From NCBI RefSeq assembly GCF_006517395.1, contig NZ_VDCY01000009.1, positions 58,667-122,666 on the forward strand: 64,000 nucleotides of DNA, read 5' to 3'. Origin of the DNA: Terrilactibacillus laevilacticus. GTDB lineage: Bacteria > Bacillota > Bacilli > Bacillales > Sporolactobacillaceae. The position numbers and the translations under genes are program-made. Below are positions 28,736-40,050 of the stretch, piece after piece (positions within the stretch are counted from its first letter, which is position 1; every line of letters starts with the position of its first letter). A model generated the notes under the pieces. That model did not search any database and was not told where the DNA came from. It saw only the letters and a program-made list of their open reading frames with translations.

Positions 28736-29164
28736 TTAGTCTTTATTTGTTTCTTCAGAGCTAATCGATATTTCACTGACTTCTTTATCTTTTATTTGTT
28801 GCAATTGTAGGATTAATAAACCATTAGCATAGGAAACATGCTTTGGTGTTTGGTGAACCGGTTTTGGCAGCGTCAGACTACGTTCAAACGCACCCATACT
28901 GAATTCTTTTCGAACCAGTTTACTTTCCCCTTGAATTGGAAGAGAAACGTCCCCTTTGATAAGGATACTTTGATAATTAACGTAAATATGGAATTGATCG
29001 CGATGAACCCCTGGTAGTGCAATCAGACAAAATAGATCCTCGCCAGCTGTATATAGATTCATCAATGGCCAGTCTTTTGTAAAAAGGTCTTGTAAATCTT
29101 GAAAAATATCTTTATTGATAAATCCTCGTACCGATTTTTTAATATCTTGAAATTTGTTCTCCAT
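28736..29164 (-). CDS. Hsp20/alpha-crystallin family small heat-shock protein
   Basis: Holdase-type chaperone candidate. The 142-residue protein has an alpha-crystallin domain from about residue 40 to 130: DLFCLIALPGVHRDQFHIYVNYQSILIKGD, then the conserved GAFERSLTLPKPV and a final YANGLLILQLQQ in place of the usual A-x-x-x-n-GvL motif. The N-terminus is short and acidic/amphipathic. GGAGGTG precedes the ATG. B. subtilis relatives such as YocM or CotP protect proteins in salt stress or the spore coat; which type this is cannot be told. Confidence 0.85.
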   Translation of the reverse strand: MENKFQDIKKSVRGFINKDIFQDLQDLFTKDWPLMNLYTAGEDLFCLIALPGVHRDQFHIYVNYQSILIKGDVSLPIQGESKLVRKEFSMGAFERSLTLPKPVHQTPKHVSYANGLLILQLQQIKDKEVSEISISSEETNKD

Positions 29165-29484
29165 TGAGCAACACCTCCACTCCTAAGATATGGGCTATAT
29201 CATTAAAAGGTGCTACGATAATTCAAAAAAAACATGTAAAAGTTTTAAAAGTAACAACTTAATATTTTGAAAAATGGCTTTTTCTATCATGGGCTAGGTT
29301 GTTTTTTGCAGTTTAAGCCTTGCTTTGTCGCGCTAGCACGACATGAGAAATTTATTTGTCCTTCCACGTTTACTTGCCAAAAAACAACAACGTTTGCGAA
29401 AACAGTTTAAAAAGTAAATGTTGCTTATGTTAAAATGTACTCACAATACTTATATGATTTTCTCACTACGTAAAGGAGGTTTTT
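29165..29484. other. Divergent intergenic region hsp20 / yebG
   Basis: 320 bases without a gene. The clearest structure is a near-perfect 16-bp palindrome, GTCGCGCTAGCACGAC (29327-29342), in otherwise A+T-rich DNA. It is not the CIRCE element. The region should contain two divergent promoters, but no consensus pair stands out. Confidence 0.45.
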
Positions 29485-29712
29485 ATGGCTAAACGCAAGA
29501 AAATAGCAGCATACACAAATCCTCTAAAAAAACAATTTACAGTCGATCAAGATAAAGGAATTAATGCTTGTTTAGATCAAATGAAAAAAGAAGGATACAC
29601 TCCAGTAAGACGAATGGAGCAACCTATATTTAAAGAGGGGGACAATGGCCCTGAAGTGATCGGACAAATGATCACGTTTGAAGGGAGATTAATCCAAAAA
29701 GACGAACAATAA
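29485..29712 (+). CDS. yebG: NETI-motif protein (YebG-like)
   Basis: A 75-residue basic protein of a short Bacillales family with no known function. The diagnostic stretch is INACLDQMKKEGYTPVRRMEQPIF, where family members usually carry NETI just before the Cys; here that position reads DKGINACL. AAAGGAGG precedes the ATG. It lies directly upstream of purE as yebG does in B. subtilis. The last codons carry one half of the PurBox pair for purE, so coding and regulatory sequence overlap. Confidence 0.85.
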   Translation: MAKRKKIAAYTNPLKKQFTVDQDKGINACLDQMKKEGYTPVRRMEQPIFKEGDNGPEVIGQMITFEGRLIQKDEQ

Positions 29713-29737
29713 ATATATATGGTTTGTAAAATGTTCG
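29703..29737. promoter_or_regulatory. PurR PurBox pair of the pur operon
   Basis: Inverted cores CGAAC (29703-29707, inside the last codons of yebG) and GTTCG (29733-29737) are 25 bases apart, one more than at pbuG, and end 10 bases before the -35. Confidence 0.7.
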
Positions 29738-29746
29738 ATTCTGGTG

Positions 29747-29776
29747 TTGACAGTTCTCCTTCAAAGTTGTTATGAT
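29747..29776 (+). promoter_or_regulatory. SigA promoter of the pur operon
   Basis: Consensus TTGACA, 18-base spacer, TATGAT. Confidence 0.85.
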
Positions 29777-29805
29777 GAGAGTGTCAAAAAAACGAATATC
29801 AATAA

Positions 29806-29876
29806 CCTTCATATATTTTTGGGGATATGGCCCATCTGTTTCTACCCGACTACCGTAAATGGTTGGACTATGAGGG
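29806..29876 (+). ncRNA. Purine riboswitch (guanine class) of the pur operon
   Basis: P1 pairs CCTTCATA with TATGAGGG. The GATATGG L2 loop, GTTTCTACC junction and CCGTAAA L3 loop are present, and P3 pairs CGACTA/TGGTTG. The J3/1 sequence GGACTATG has C at the specificity position, so guanine/hypoxanthine is the expected ligand. A terminator follows at 29921. Ligand binding should favour termination before purE. Confidence 0.95.
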
Positions 29877-29920
29877 AAAGTTGAAGCGGCCTGAATGTAA
29901 ATGTCCATTGGGCATTTTCT

Positions 29921-29982
29921 GCCAGATCGGTTTGCTTTCTTCTCATTTAAAATAGGGAGAAACGGCTGCTCTGGCCTTTTTT
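29921..29982 (+). terminator. Riboswitch-controlled terminator before purE
   Basis: Long hairpin: GCCAGA pairs with TCTGGC, and TTTCTTCTC with GGGAGAAA nearer the loop; followed by six T. It forms the expression platform of the upstream riboswitch. Confidence 0.85.
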
Positions 29983-30006
29983 ATGTCCACACAAGGGGGA
30001 GGCAAC

Positions 30007-30492
30007 ATGGAGAAACCAAGCATCGGTGTTATTATGGGAAGCTCTTCTGATTGGGAAACAATGAGACATGCATGCGACATATTGACACAGTTTGAAGTTC
30101 CTTTTGAAAAAAAAGTGGTATCAGCTCATCGAACGCCTGATTTAATGTTTGACTATGCTGAAACAGCAAGAGAAAGAGGTATTAAAGTCATTATTGCAGG
30201 TGCTGGCGGAGCGGCACATCTTCCAGGAATGGTCGCAGCAAAGACCACATTACCTGTGATTGGGGTTCCAGTGCAATCTAAAGCACTTAACGGGTTGGAT
30301 TCTCTACTGTCGATCGTTCAAATGCCTGGAGGAATACCTGTTGCAACAGTTGCCATTGGCAAAGCAGGAGCAACAAATGCAGGTCTTCTAGCACTACAAA
30401 TGTTATCTATGGATGATCAAGAGATCGCTAGAAAATTATCAGACTATCGAAACTCGTTAGAAGATAAAGTAAAGGAAAGTGATTTAGATTGA
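30007..30492 (+). CDS. purE: N5-carboxyaminoimidazole ribonucleotide mutase
   Basis: Converts N5-CAIR to CAIR in purine synthesis. 161 residues; GSSSDW at 11-16 and SAHRTP are the class I PurE active-site motifs. The ATG at 30007 follows GGGGGAGG; an upstream in-frame start at 29983 lies in the terminator T-run and is rejected. First gene of the purine operon, overlapping purK by four bases. Confidence 0.97.
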   Translation: MEKPSIGVIMGSSSDWETMRHACDILTQFEVPFEKKVVSAHRTPDLMFDYAETARERGIKVIIAGAGGAAHLPGMVAAKTTLPVIGVPVQSKALNGLDSLLSIVQMPGGIPVATVAIGKAGATNAGLLALQMLSMDDQEIARKLSDYRNSLEDKVKESDLD

Positions 30493-31640
30493 GCAAAACG
30501 ATTTTGCCAGGTGAATGTATTGGCATATTAGGTGGAGGTCAATTAGGCCGGATGATGGCGATAGCTGCAAAACAAATGGGTTTTCGGACTGTTGTGCTTG
30601 ATCCTACTAAAGATAATCCTTGTGCTCAAGTCTCAGATGTCGCGATCTTTACGAACTATGATGATCGGGCAGGGGCTAAAAAATTAGCCGACTGTACAGA
30701 TGTCATTACGTATGAATTTGAAAATGTTGATTTAGGGACAGTCGAGTTGTTGGAAAAGATCGCCTATCTTCCTCAAGGACGCGTTGTGCTGGAGACAACG
30801 AAAGATCGTTTAAATGAAAAAACAGCGATTCATCAATTAGGAATTCCTGTTGCCCCTTTTTATGCTGTCACAACGAAAGATGACTTGAAAAAAGCCATTG
30901 AGGAACTTGGAACACCATCTGTTTTAAAAACGACTCAAGGTGGTTATGACGGAAAAGGTCAACTCGTGATTAAAACAGATGAAGATCTCAAGAGAGCAAA
31001 CGAATGGGTCGATGGATCAACCCCATATATTTTAGAACAATGGGTACCATTTGAAAAAGAAATTTCAGTGATCGTGACAAGAAGTACAACTGGAGAAACG
31101 GCGGTTTTCCCAGTAGCTGAAAATATTCATGAGAATAACATTTTACATTACACAGTTGTTCCGGCGCGTATAACGCAAAGCGTGAGTGATAAAACTATGG
31201 AGCTCGCAACAAAGATTGCCAGAGAACTGGACATTGTTGGAACGCTGGCTATAGAAATGTTCTTAACCAAAGATCATGACATCTATGTCAATGAGCTAGC
31301 TCCACGTCCTCATAACTCTGGACACTTTACGATCAACGCGTGTGAAACATCGCAGTTTGAGCAACATATACGAGCCATTTGCGGCTGGCCATTAGGAAAG
31401 ACGACGTTGCTCAAACCGGTCATCATGGTGAATATTTTAGGGCAGCATATGGAAGCTATTAAAGAAAACATCGCCAAATATTCCGATGCTCATCTTCACC
31501 TTTATGGAAAAGAAGAGGCAAAAACGGGTCGCAAAATGGGACATTTAACCCTATTAGCTGATTCAGTGGAAGAAGCCATTGAAAAAGCAGAGTTATTAAA
31601 TATCTGGCAAATTGAAAAAGAACGGAGTATATCAAAATGA
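30489..31640 (+). CDS. purK: N5-carboxyaminoimidazole ribonucleotide synthase
   Basis: ATP-grasp enzyme that makes N5-CAIR from AIR, bicarbonate and ATP, the substrate for PurE. 383 residues with [11 protein letters not shown] near the N-terminus, the ATP-grasp segment [12 protein letters not shown], and the metal-binding [15 protein letters not shown] start overlaps the purE stop (TTGA), so translation is coupled. Full length. Confidence 0.96.
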   Translation: MSKTILPGECIGILGGGQLGRMMAIAAKQMGFRTVVLDPTKDNPCAQVSDVAIFTNYDDRAGAKKLADCTDVITYEFENVDLGTVELLEKIAYLPQGRVVLETTKDRLNEKTAIHQLGIPVAPFYAVTTKDDLKKAIEELGTPSVLKTTQGGYDGKGQLVIKTDEDLKRANEWVDGSTPYILEQWVPFEKEISVIVTRSTTGETAVFPVAENIHENNILHYTVVPARITQSVSDKTMELATKIARELDIVGTLAIEMFLTKDHDIYVNELAPRPHNSGHFTINACETSQFEQHIRAICGWPLGKTTLLKPVIMVNILGQHMEAIKENIAKYSDAHLHLYGKEEAKTGRKMGHLTLLADSVEEAIEKAELLNIWQIEKERSISK

Positions 31641-32935
31641 TTGAACGTTATACGAGACCCGAAATGGGCGCTATATGGACAGAAGAAAATAAATACCGTG
31701 CATGGCTAGAAGTAGAGATCATGGCCTGCGCAGCTTGGGCTGAACTTGGAGAAATTCCAAAGGAAGACGTTGAAAAATTACGTGAGAAAGCTTCTTTCTC
31801 GATTGATCGCATTCATGAAATTGAAAAAGAAACACGTCATGATGTCGTCGCTTTTACGAGAGCTGTTTCAGAGACACTTGGCGAGGAAAAGAAATGGGTG
31901 CATTATGGTTTAACGTCTACAGATGTTGTTGATACTGCACAATCTTATTTGTTAAAACAAGCCAATGAAATATTACTTAAAGACATTGAAGCTTTTATTG
32001 AAGTCATTAAGCAAAAAGCCATTGAGCACAAAACAACGATTATGATGGGACGCACGCATGGTGTACATGCAGAACCAACAACATTTGGCTTGAAAATGGC
32101 CTTATGGTATGAAGAAATGAAACGTAATTTAGAACGCTTTAAACAAGCAGCAGAAGGGATTCGTGTCGGTAAAATCTCAGGCGCTGTTGGGACTTATGCA
32201 AACATTGATCCTTTTGTAGAAAAATATGTGTGTGAACAATTGGGACTTGAAGCATCACCGATTTCAACACAAACGCTTCAACGCGACCGCCATGCGCACT
32301 ATTTATCTACACTAGCTCTTATTGCTACATCGATTGAAAAATTTGCAACTGAAATTCGCGGTCTTCAAAAATCTGAAACTCGTGAAGTTGAAGAGTTTTT
32401 TGCAAAAGGTCAAAAAGGATCTTCAGCCATGCCGCATAAACGTAATCCGATTGGTTCAGAAAACATGACGGGTCTTGCAAGAGTTATTCGTGGCTACATG
32501 GTGACTTCTTATGAAAATGTCTCCCTTTGGCATGAAAGAGACATTTCACACTCTTCAGCTGAACGTGTGATTTTACCAGATGCAACGATCGCATTAAACT
32601 ACATGCTGAATCGTTTTAAAAATATTTTAGACAAATTAACGGTATTCCCTGAGAACATGAAACGCAATATGAAACGCACATTTGGACTCATCTTCTCTCA
32701 ACGTGTGCTGCTTGCGTTGATTGAAAAGGGTCTTTCGCGTGAGGCGGCATACGATATCGTTCAACCAAATGCCATGAAAGCTTGGGAAACGGAAACTCAA
32801 TTCAAAACACTTGTTGAACAAGATGAGAGGATTACTTCAAAATTAAATCAAGAAGAAATTGATGCTTGTTTCGATCCGACCTATCACTTGAAAAATGTTG
32901 ATTTCATTTTTGATCGTTTAGGTCTGAATGCGTAA
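31637..32935 (+). CDS. purB: Adenylosuccinate lyase
   Basis: Acts twice in purine synthesis: releases fumarate from SAICAR and from adenylosuccinate. 432 residues, one more than recalled for B. subtilis. The fumarase/ASL superfamily signature [11 protein letters not shown] is present with the flexible-loop serines, plus TSTDVVDT and [11 protein letters not shown], which carries the catalytic-region His. Overlaps purK by four bases. It is followed by a 161-base gap with a hairpin before purC. Confidence 0.97.
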   Translation: MIERYTRPEMGAIWTEENKYRAWLEVEIMACAAWAELGEIPKEDVEKLREKASFSIDRIHEIEKETRHDVVAFTRAVSETLGEEKKWVHYGLTSTDVVDTAQSYLLKQANEILLKDIEAFIEVIKQKAIEHKTTIMMGRTHGVHAEPTTFGLKMALWYEEMKRNLERFKQAAEGIRVGKISGAVGTYANIDPFVEKYVCEQLGLEASPISTQTLQRDRHAHYLSTLALIATSIEKFATEIRGLQKSETREVEEFFAKGQKGSSAMPHKRNPIGSENMTGLARVIRGYMVTSYENVSLWHERDISHSSAERVILPDATIALNYMLNRFKNILDKLTVFPENMKRNMKRTFGLIFSQRVLLALIEKGLSREAAYDIVQPNAMKAWETETQFKTLVEQDERITSKLNQEEIDACFDPTYHLKNVDFIFDRLGLNA

Positions 32936-32946
32936 GCACGATAAAA

Positions 32947-32972
32947 TATCCCCATGGATTAACATGGGGATA
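32947..32972 (+). terminator. Perfect hairpin between purB and purC
   Basis: TATCCCCATG pairs perfectly with CATGGGGATA around a 6-base loop. There is no T-run after it, so it is more likely an mRNA stabiliser, processing site or weak attenuator. Confidence 0.45.
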
Positions 32973-33096
32973 CCATCATCTTATCGAGTAAAATTCACAA
33001 TATTTAAAAGAATGAATTCAACAGTCTAAGTTTACTGAGCTATGAACTTTTTTAAATAAAAATTTCTCCATATTGAGATTTAAGGGGTTGAAGGTT

Positions 33097-33810
33097 ATGA
33101 GTCAGCTATTATATGAAGGTAAAGCCAAGAAAATCTATGATACAGAAAATCCAGAATTACTCCATGTTCAATATAAAGACGAAGCTACAGCATTTAATGG
33201 AAAGAAAAAAGCGACTTTGCCAGGAAAAGGTCGTTTAAACAATTTAATCTGCTCAAAACTTTTTGAAGAGTTAAAAGACCATGGCATTGAAAGTCACTTT
33301 GTCAAACGTTTGACTGAAACAGACCAACTTGTTAAAGCCGTCAAAATCATTCCACTAGAAGTTGTCGTTCGGAATGTTGTAGCAGGTAGCTTATCGAAAC
33401 GTCTTGGCATTGAAGAAGGCGTTAAAATCAAGGAACCGATTATTGAGTGGTATTACAAAAATGATGAACTTGGCGATCCAATGATCAACGATGATCACAT
33501 TAGCATGCTTTCCATTGCGACACCTGAACAATTGGAAGATATTCGCAGGCAGGCACTTAGCGTCAATCAAGTTCTCATTCAACTCTTTGATGACATCGAT
33601 ATTACTCTCGTCGATTTTAAACTTGAATTTGGTACGTTAACCACAACTGGAAAAGTTGTTTTAGCAGATGAAATTTCACCAGATACTTGCCGGTTATGGG
33701 ACAAAACAACTCAAGAAAAATTAGATAAAGACGTCTTTCGTCGTGGACTTGCTGACTTACCTCAAACTTATGAAAAATTACTCAATAGACTGGAGGCTCT
33801 TCAAAAATGA
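33097..33810 (+). CDS. purC: SAICAR synthetase
   Basis: Joins CAIR and aspartate to give SAICAR using ATP. 237 residues. Begins LLYEGKAKKIY, the family N-terminus, and has the two SAICAR signatures LEVVVRNVVAGS and LVDFKLEFG. ATG 33097 matches the family start and follows AAGGGGTTGAAGG; an upstream in-frame start at 33073 is rejected. Overlaps purS by four bases. Confidence 0.97.
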   Translation: MSQLLYEGKAKKIYDTENPELLHVQYKDEATAFNGKKKATLPGKGRLNNLICSKLFEELKDHGIESHFVKRLTETDQLVKAVKIIPLEVVVRNVVAGSLSKRLGIEEGVKIKEPIIEWYYKNDELGDPMINDDHISMLSIATPEQLEDIRRQALSVNQVLIQLFDDIDITLVDFKLEFGTLTTTGKVVLADEISPDTCRLWDKTTQEKLDKDVFRRGLADLPQTYEKLLNRLEALQK

Positions 33811-34058
33811 AAAAGGTGAAAGTATTTATCACATTAAAAGAAAGTGTACTCGATCCCCAAGGACAGGCGGTTAAGGAATCTCTTCACAATATGGACTATA
33901 AAAATGTCAATGACGTTCGTATCGGTAAATATATTGAATTGGAAATAGAAGATTCAGCTAATCTTCATCAACAAATTGAAGAACTTTGTGACAAAATGCT
34001 AGCCAATACCGTTATCGAAAATTACCGTTATGAGGTGCTTGAGGAGGTCCAATCGTGA
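33807..34058 (+). CDS. purS: FGAM synthase subunit PurS
   Basis: Small subunit of the three-part formylglycinamidine ribonucleotide synthase, bridging PurQ and PurL. 83 residues with [14 protein letters not shown] at the N-terminus and [14 protein letters not shown] at the C-terminus. Overlaps purC and purQ by four bases each. Confidence 0.96.
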   Translation: MKKVKVFITLKESVLDPQGQAVKESLHNMDYKNVNDVRIGKYIELEIEDSANLHQQIEELCDKMLANTVIENYRYEVLEEVQS

Positions 34059-34744
34059 AAGCTGCGGTGATTGTTTTCCCAGGTTCAAACTGCGATCAAG
34101 ATATGTTTTATGCCATTAAAGAAGGACTCGGCGAAGAAGTTGAATACGTCTGGCACACAGAAACATCACTCGACGGTTTTGATGCGGTTTTAATCCCAGG
34201 TGGTTTCTCTTACGGGGATTATCTTCGTTCAGGTGCCATTGCGAGATTTGCTAACATCATGCCAGCTGTTATACAAGCAGCAAAAGAGGGTAAACCGGTT
34301 TTAGGAGTTTGCAATGGTTTTCAAATTTTATTAGAAGCAGGACTTCTTCCGGGTGCGATGCTTCGAAATCGTGATTTGAAATTTATTTGTGAAACGGTGC
34401 CTTTAAAAGTAGTCAATCCTAACACCCAATTTACTTCTGAATACAAGCAAGATGAAATTATTCAAATTCCGATTGCTCATGGTGAAGGGAACTATTACTG
34501 TAATGAGGAAACTCTTGCTGAATTAAAAGCGAACAATCAAATCGTCTTTACGTATGACAGCCAGAATCCGAACGGCTCTCTTGCAGATATTGCAGGGATT
34601 GTTAACAAAGAAGGCAATGTTCTCGGAATGATGCCTCACCCTGAACGAGCTGCAGATCTTGTGCTTGGCAATGATGATGGTCTTAAACTTTTTCAATCCA
34701 TTTTAAAACACTGGAGGGACTACCATGCCGCTTACACATCTTGA
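34055..34744 (+). CDS. purQ: FGAM synthase glutaminase subunit PurQ
   Basis: Supplies ammonia from glutamine to PurL. 229 residues. Class I amidotransferase with the nucleophile Cys in VLGVCNGFQ, and His/Glu in MMPHPERA; the N-terminus [14 protein letters not shown] is typical. GTG start overlaps purS (GTGA) behind GAGGAGG. Its last 20 bases overlap purL. Confidence 0.97.
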   Translation: MKAAVIVFPGSNCDQDMFYAIKEGLGEEVEYVWHTETSLDGFDAVLIPGGFSYGDYLRSGAIARFANIMPAVIQAAKEGKPVLGVCNGFQILLEAGLLPGAMLRNRDLKFICETVPLKVVNPNTQFTSEYKQDEIIQIPIAHGEGNYYCNEETLAELKANNQIVFTYDSQNPNGSLADIAGIVNKEGNVLGMMPHPERAADLVLGNDDGLKLFQSILKHWRDYHAAYTS

Positions 34745-36944
34745 ACCGTCACCAGAACAGATAGAACAAGATAAAGTCTATCGTAAAATGGGACTTTCAG
34801 AAAAAGAATATGAAAATGTGAAAAACATCCTCGGTAGAAGACCGAATTATACCGAAACAGGTCTTTTCTCAGTCATGTGGTCTGAACATTGCAGTTATAA
34901 AACATCGAAACCTGTTTTAAAAACCTTCCCAACCAAAGGGAAACAAGTGCTTCAAGGACCTGGTGAAGGTGCAGGAATTGTCGATATCGGTGATGGTCAA
35001 GCTGTCGCTTTTAAAATTGAAAGTCACAACCACCCTTCAGCGGTTGAACCCTATCAAGGTGCAGCAACAGGCGTAGGTGGAATCATTCGTGATGTATTCT
35101 CAATGGGAGCAAGACCGATTGCGATGCTCAATTCTTTAAGATTCGGTGACCCTTCGATTCCTCGTGTTAAATATTTATTTGAACAAATCGTAGCGGGTAT
35201 CGCAGGCTATGGGAACTGTATTGGGATTCCAACAGTTGGCGGTGAAATTGCCTTTGATCCTTGTTACAATGAAAATCCTTTAGTTAATGCCATGTGCGTG
35301 GGACTCATCAACCATGAAGATATCCAAGTGGGCCAAGCACGTGGACTCGGAAACACAGTCATGTATGTAGGGGCAACAACAGGTCGCGATGGGATTCATG
35401 GAGCAACCTTTGCTTCTGAAGAATTAACAGAAGATGCAGAGCGTTCAGCGGTCCAAGTGGGCGACCCTTTCATGGAAAAACTTTTACTTGAAGCTTGTCT
35501 TGAATTAATTAAGCATGATGCCCTTGTCGGTATTCAAGATATGGGGGCTGCTGGTCTTGTTTCATCATCAAGTGAAATGGCAAGTAAAGCAGGCATGGGG
35601 ATTCATATGAACCTTGATGATATTCCTCAGCGTGAAACGAACATGACACCATATGAAATGATGCTTTCTGAATCTCAAGAACGGATGTTAATCGTTGTTA
35701 AAAAAGGCCGTGAAGATGAAATTACGGCGATTTTTGAAAAATGGGGCTTACACGCAGTGACAGTCGGTGAAGTCATTGAAGAAAAAGTTCTTCGTCTAGA
35801 GCACAAAGGTGAAATAGTGGCTGAAGTACCTGTCGATGCCTTGGCAGAAGATGCTCCAGTTTACCATATGCCATCAGAGGAACCTGCGAAATATCGTGAA
35901 AACCAAAGCATGGCACCTTGGAAACCACAGGTAGAAAATATTGAAGAAACATTAACTCAACTTGTAAGTATGCCAACTATCGCAAGCAAAGAGTGGGTTT
36001 ATCGTCAGTATGATCACATGGTTCAAACGAATACAGTGGTTGCACCGGGTTCTGACGCAGCGGTTGTTCGTATCCGTGGTACACGTAAGGCTCTTGCGAT
36101 GACAACCGATTGTAACGCAAAATATCTCTCTCTTGATCCTTTAGTCGGTGGACAAATTGCCGTCAGTGAAGCAGCCCGTAATATTGTCTGCTCTGGTGGA
36201 CTACCGCTCGCGATCACAGATTGCTTAAACTTCGGTAACCCTGAAAAACCTGAAGTATTCTGGGAAATTGAACAAGCAGCAAAAGGCATGTCAGATGCTT
36301 GTCTATCGCTTAATACACCTGTTATCAGTGGAAATGTCTCTTTATATAATGAAACAAATAAACATGCGATTGATCCAACGCCAGTTGTCGGTATGGTAGG
36401 TTTAATTAAAGACATTGATCATGTGACGACTTCTGAATTTAAACAAGCTGGCGATGCGATTTATGTGATTGGTAAAGCTGATGGATCGTTTGGTGGAAGT
36501 GCCATTCAACTATTACAAGAAGGAAACGCTTTTGGAAAGGCACCTGCACTTGATTTAGCTATTGAAGAGCAACGTCAAGCTCAATTGTTAGAAGCTATCC
36601 AATCAGGATATGTTCAATCTGCTCACGATTTATCCGATGGTGGTCTAGGTGTGGCTCTAGCTGAATCCGTATTTGGTACGGGTCTTGGGGCTGAAGTTGA
36701 ACTCGCTAATGATCTTGCTATTGAACTATTCAGTGAAACACAATCTCGTTTCCTAGTATCTGTAACTAAAGAAAATCGAGAAGCTTTCGAAGCAATCGTT
36801 AACGATGCTATTTTCTTAGGACATGTAACGGATAAACAAAGTATACAATTTTCAAGTAAAAATGATGTCGTGACGGTGAATCCAGTTGAACTCGAAAAAG
36901 CCTGGAAAGGGGCACTGACATGTTTTATGAAGACAGAGAATTAA
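34725..36944 (+). CDS. purL: FGAM synthase large subunit PurL
   Basis: ATP-dependent amidotransfer to formylglycinamide ribonucleotide. 739 residues, the short PurL form that works with PurS and PurQ. Features: [13 protein letters not shown], the PurM-like domains with [20 protein letters not shown], and [17 protein letters not shown] 34725 follows GGAGGG. Overlaps purQ by 20 bases and purF by 25, a tight operon arrangement. Confidence 0.97.
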   Translation: MPLTHLEPSPEQIEQDKVYRKMGLSEKEYENVKNILGRRPNYTETGLFSVMWSEHCSYKTSKPVLKTFPTKGKQVLQGPGEGAGIVDIGDGQAVAFKIESHNHPSAVEPYQGAATGVGGIIRDVFSMGARPIAMLNSLRFGDPSIPRVKYLFEQIVAGIAGYGNCIGIPTVGGEIAFDPCYNENPLVNAMCVGLINHEDIQVGQARGLGNTVMYVGATTGRDGIHGATFASEELTEDAERSAVQVGDPFMEKLLLEACLELIKHDALVGIQDMGAAGLVSSSSEMASKAGMGIHMNLDDIPQRETNMTPYEMMLSESQERMLIVVKKGREDEITAIFEKWGLHAVTVGEVIEEKVLRLEHKGEIVAEVPVDALAEDAPVYHMPSEEPAKYRENQSMAPWKPQVENIEETLTQLVSMPTIASKEWVYRQYDHMVQTNTVVAPGSDAAVVRIRGTRKALAMTTDCNAKYLSLDPLVGGQIAVSEAARNIVCSGGLPLAITDCLNFGNPEKPEVFWEIEQAAKGMSDACLSLNTPVISGNVSLYNETNKHAIDPTPVVGMVGLIKDIDHVTTSEFKQAGDAIYVIGKADGSFGGSAIQLLQEGNAFGKAPALDLAIEEQRQAQLLEAIQSGYVQSAHDLSDGGLGVALAESVFGTGLGAEVELANDLAIELFSETQSRFLVSVTKENREAFEAIVNDAIFLGHVTDKQSIQFSSKNDVVTVNPVELEKAWKGALTCFMKTEN

Positions 36945-38353
36945 ACGAAGAATGTGGCGTCTTTGGTATTTGGGGACATAGTCATGCGGCAAAACTAACC
37001 TACTATGGTTTGCATAGCCTTCAACACCGTGGTCAAGAAGGTGCGGGTATTGCTGTCACAGATGGGAAAAAAGTACGCGATCATAAAGGTCTTGGTCTCG
37101 TCAATGATGTCTTTGCACCAAAAGATTTAGATGAACTTGTCGGTTATGGCGCTATTGGACACGTGCGTTATTCAACCTCTGGCGGAAATAGTCTTGCAAA
37201 TGTTCAACCATTAGTTTTTCGTTCCCAAACGGATACTTTGTCTCTTGCCCACAATGGTAATTTAACTAATGCGGAAGAGATTAAGCGTGATTTAGAATCT
37301 AAAGGAAGTATCTTTCAATCAACGTCAGATACGGAAGTTCTTGCCCACTTGATTAAACGAGGTATTTCACATACGTTTAAAGATAATCTAAAGGCGGCAT
37401 TAAACGTGGTGAGTGGAGCTTTTGCTTTCGTTCTTTTAACCGAAAATGAACTCATTGCGGCTCTTGATCCAAACGGGTTACGGCCTTTATCTCTCGGTCG
37501 TTTGGGAGATGCATGGGTGGTGGCTTCAGAAACCTGTGCGTTTGACCTCATTGGCGCAACCTTTATCCGTAACGTAAAACCAGGTGAAGTTATCGTCATC
37601 AATGACGAGGGTCTGCATAGTGATATGTTTACAACAGAAGTTGAACCTGCCATTTGTAGTATGGAATACATTTACTTTTCAAGACCGGATAGTGACATTG
37701 AAGGGATTAATGTCCATGCCGCTCGTAAAAATCTCGGCATCCAATTGGCAAAAGAAGCGCCAGTTGAAGCAGATGTCGTAACGGGTGTTCCGGACTCCAG
37801 TATCTCAGCTGCGATCGGATACGCTGAAGCGACAGGTATCCCTTATGAATTAGGAATGATCAAAAATCGTTATGTTGGTCGAACATTTATTCAACCTTCA
37901 CAAGAATTACGTGAGCAAGGGGTCAAAATGAAACTCTCTCCTGTACGCGGAATTGTTGAAGGAAAACGAGTCGTAATGATAGATGATTCAATTGTTCGCG
38001 GGACGACAAGCAGACGAATTGTTCAAATGCTTCGGGATGCAGGGGCAAGAGAAGTTCATGTCCGTATTAGTTCTCCGCCGATTAAGCACCCATGTTTTTA
38101 TGGGATTGATACATCTTCCTCATCAGAATTGATTGCTTCTAAATATAGCGTTGATGAAATTTGTGAGGAAATTGGGGCTGATTCTCTTGTCTTCTTAAGT
38201 CCATCAGGCATGCAGGAAGCGATTGGACGTAACCCAGCAATGAAAAACTGTGGACAATGTATGGCTTGCTTTACAGGGGAATATCCAACACATATTTCAC
38301 CTGAAACAGCCCTACCTCATGAAAAAGATTTACTGGTGTCTAAGGGAGGATGA
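36920..38353 (+). CDS. purF: Amidophosphoribosyltransferase
   Basis: First committed step: PRPP + Gln to phosphoribosylamine. 477 residues. An 11-residue propeptide precedes C12 (NEECGVFG), which becomes the N-terminal nucleophile. The phosphoribosyltransferase motif [14 protein letters not shown] binds PRPP. Cysteines in AICSME and [11 protein letters not shown] fit the iron-sulfur cluster of the Bacillus-type enzyme, which controls stability in oxygen. The start lies inside purL. Confidence 0.97.
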   Translation: MFYEDRELNEECGVFGIWGHSHAAKLTYYGLHSLQHRGQEGAGIAVTDGKKVRDHKGLGLVNDVFAPKDLDELVGYGAIGHVRYSTSGGNSLANVQPLVFRSQTDTLSLAHNGNLTNAEEIKRDLESKGSIFQSTSDTEVLAHLIKRGISHTFKDNLKAALNVVSGAFAFVLLTENELIAALDPNGLRPLSLGRLGDAWVVASETCAFDLIGATFIRNVKPGEVIVINDEGLHSDMFTTEVEPAICSMEYIYFSRPDSDIEGINVHAARKNLGIQLAKEAPVEADVVTGVPDSSISAAIGYAEATGIPYELGMIKNRYVGRTFIQPSQELREQGVKMKLSPVRGIVEGKRVVMIDDSIVRGTTSRRIVQMLRDAGAREVHVRISSPPIKHPCFYGIDTSSSSELIASKYSVDEICEEIGADSLVFLSPSGMQEAIGRNPAMKNCGQCMACFTGEYPTHISPETALPHEKDLLVSKGG

Positions 38354-38355
38354 CC

Positions 38356-39393
38356 ATGTCAAACGCATATAAACAAGCGGGTGTAGATATTACAGCAGGA
38401 TATGAAGCTGTGGACCGCATTAAACAACATGTGAAACGTACATTTAGACCAGAGGTTCTTGGTGGACTCGGCGGTTTCGGCGGCGCGATTGATTTATCCG
38501 CTGTCAATGTAAAAGAGCCTGTCCTTGTTTCAGGAACAGATGGAGTTGGAACAAAATTGATGGTGGCGATAGAAACAAATCGCCATGACACAATCGGTAT
38601 AGATGCCGTCGCCATGTGCGTCAATGACATTGTCACTCAAGGAGCAGAACCTCTCTATTTTCTTGATTACATTGCTTGCGGTGGGCTCAATCCTGAGAAG
38701 ATTGAAGCGATCGTTAAAGGTGTTGCCGATGGCTGTGAGCAAGCTGGTTGTGCCTTAATTGGCGGTGAAACAGCAGAAATGCCTGGTATGTACGGAGAAT
38801 CAGACTATGATCTTGCTGGTTTTTCTGTAGGCGTTGTGGAAAAATCGAAACGTTTAACAGGTGAAACGATGAAACCAGGGGATGTTTTAATTGGACTTCC
38901 TTCTTCAGGTATTCATAGTAATGGTTATTCGCTTGTTCGTAAAATTATAAAAGATGCTGGTCTTTCTTTTTCAGATGCTTTTGAAGGAACGAATCAAACG
39001 GTGGCTGATGTGATTTTAACACCAACAAAAATCTATGTTAAAACAGCCCTAAGTTTAATTAACGCGACTAGAGTAAAAGGGATCGCCCATATTACGGGTG
39101 GTGGGTTATATGAAAATGTCCCACGTATGTTCCCAAAAGGTATTGGAGCCGTGATCGACACTCAAGCTTGGCCTAAACTTCCAGTCTTTGATTGGCTCAT
39201 TGAAAAAGGCGATTTAAATGATGAGGATGTCTATAACACATTTAATATGGGAATCGGAATGGTTTTTGCCGTACCAGCTGATCGAAAAGAAGAGGCTCTT
39301 AACCATTTGAAGTCCATCGGGGAAACAGCTTATGTTATTGGTGAAGTGACAAATGAACCTGGATTAAGATTGGAAGGTTTAACACATGCCTAA
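38356..39393 (+). CDS. purM: AIR synthetase
   Basis: Closes the imidazole ring of FGAM to AIR using ATP. 345 residues with [32 protein letters not shown] and [15 protein letters not shown] 38356 is chosen over the in-frame ATG 38350, because GGGAGG ends only one base before 38350 but seven before 38356. It abuts purF and overlaps purN by eight bases. Confidence 0.96.
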   Translation: MSNAYKQAGVDITAGYEAVDRIKQHVKRTFRPEVLGGLGGFGGAIDLSAVNVKEPVLVSGTDGVGTKLMVAIETNRHDTIGIDAVAMCVNDIVTQGAEPLYFLDYIACGGLNPEKIEAIVKGVADGCEQAGCALIGGETAEMPGMYGESDYDLAGFSVGVVEKSKRLTGETMKPGDVLIGLPSSGIHSNGYSLVRKIIKDAGLSFSDAFEGTNQTVADVILTPTKIYVKTALSLINATRVKGIAHITGGGLYENVPRMFPKGIGAVIDTQAWPKLPVFDWLIEKGDLNDEDVYNTFNMGIGMVFAVPADRKEEALNHLKSIGETAYVIGEVTNEPGLRLEGLTHA

Positions 39394-39976
39394 GCTCGCC
39401 CTTTTTGCATCAGGAAATGGAAGTAACTTTCAAGCGATTGTTGATGCCGTTAAGAAGGGGCAACTTGATGCAGAGATACCCCTTCTAATCTGTGATCAGA
39501 AAAAGGCCTATGTCTTAGAACGTGCAGCCAAAGCAAACATTGAAGCACACACCTTTACCTTGAAAGAATATGGTAACAAACAAGCTTTTGAGGAAGCCAT
39601 CGTCTCACTATGTCAACGTCATCATATTGACTATATTATTCTAGCAGGTTATATGAGGATTATTGGTAAAACCCTGCTTGATGCGTATCAAGGACGAATT
39701 ATTAACATTCACCCGTCCTTGCTACCATCATTCCCTGGCTTGCATGCGATTGAACAAGCCTTTGATAAGGGTGTGAAAATTACAGGAATCACCGTTCACT
39801 ACGTTGACGAAGGGGTCGATTCAGGACCAATCATTGCCCAAGCAGCGGTAGATATCCGTGAAGACGATACCATTGAATCTTTAACTGAACGAATGCATGA
39901 AACAGAACATGAACTTTATCCTAAAACCATAGCGAGAATACTAGAGAGAAAATATGTTCAAAAAGGTGACAAATAA
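39386..39976 (+). CDS. purN: Phosphoribosylglycinamide formyltransferase
   Basis: Transfers a formyl group from 10-formyl-tetrahydrofolate to GAR. 196 residues with the N-terminal [11 protein letters not shown] phosphate-binding loop, the catalytic Asn/His in [13 protein letters not shown], and Asp in VDSGPII. Overlaps purM by eight bases; 74 bases separate it from purH. Confidence 0.97.
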   Translation: MPKLALFASGNGSNFQAIVDAVKKGQLDAEIPLLICDQKKAYVLERAAKANIEAHTFTLKEYGNKQAFEEAIVSLCQRHHIDYIILAGYMRIIGKTLLDAYQGRIINIHPSLLPSFPGLHAIEQAFDKGVKITGITVHYVDEGVDSGPIIAQAAVDIREDDTIESLTERMHETEHELYPKTIARILERKYVQKGDK

Positions 39977-40050
39977 AAAACTATCGATGAGACAAGCAGA
40001 TGATGATTTGGAGACTTTTTGAACTTCAATTATGAAAGGAAGATTTGTAA

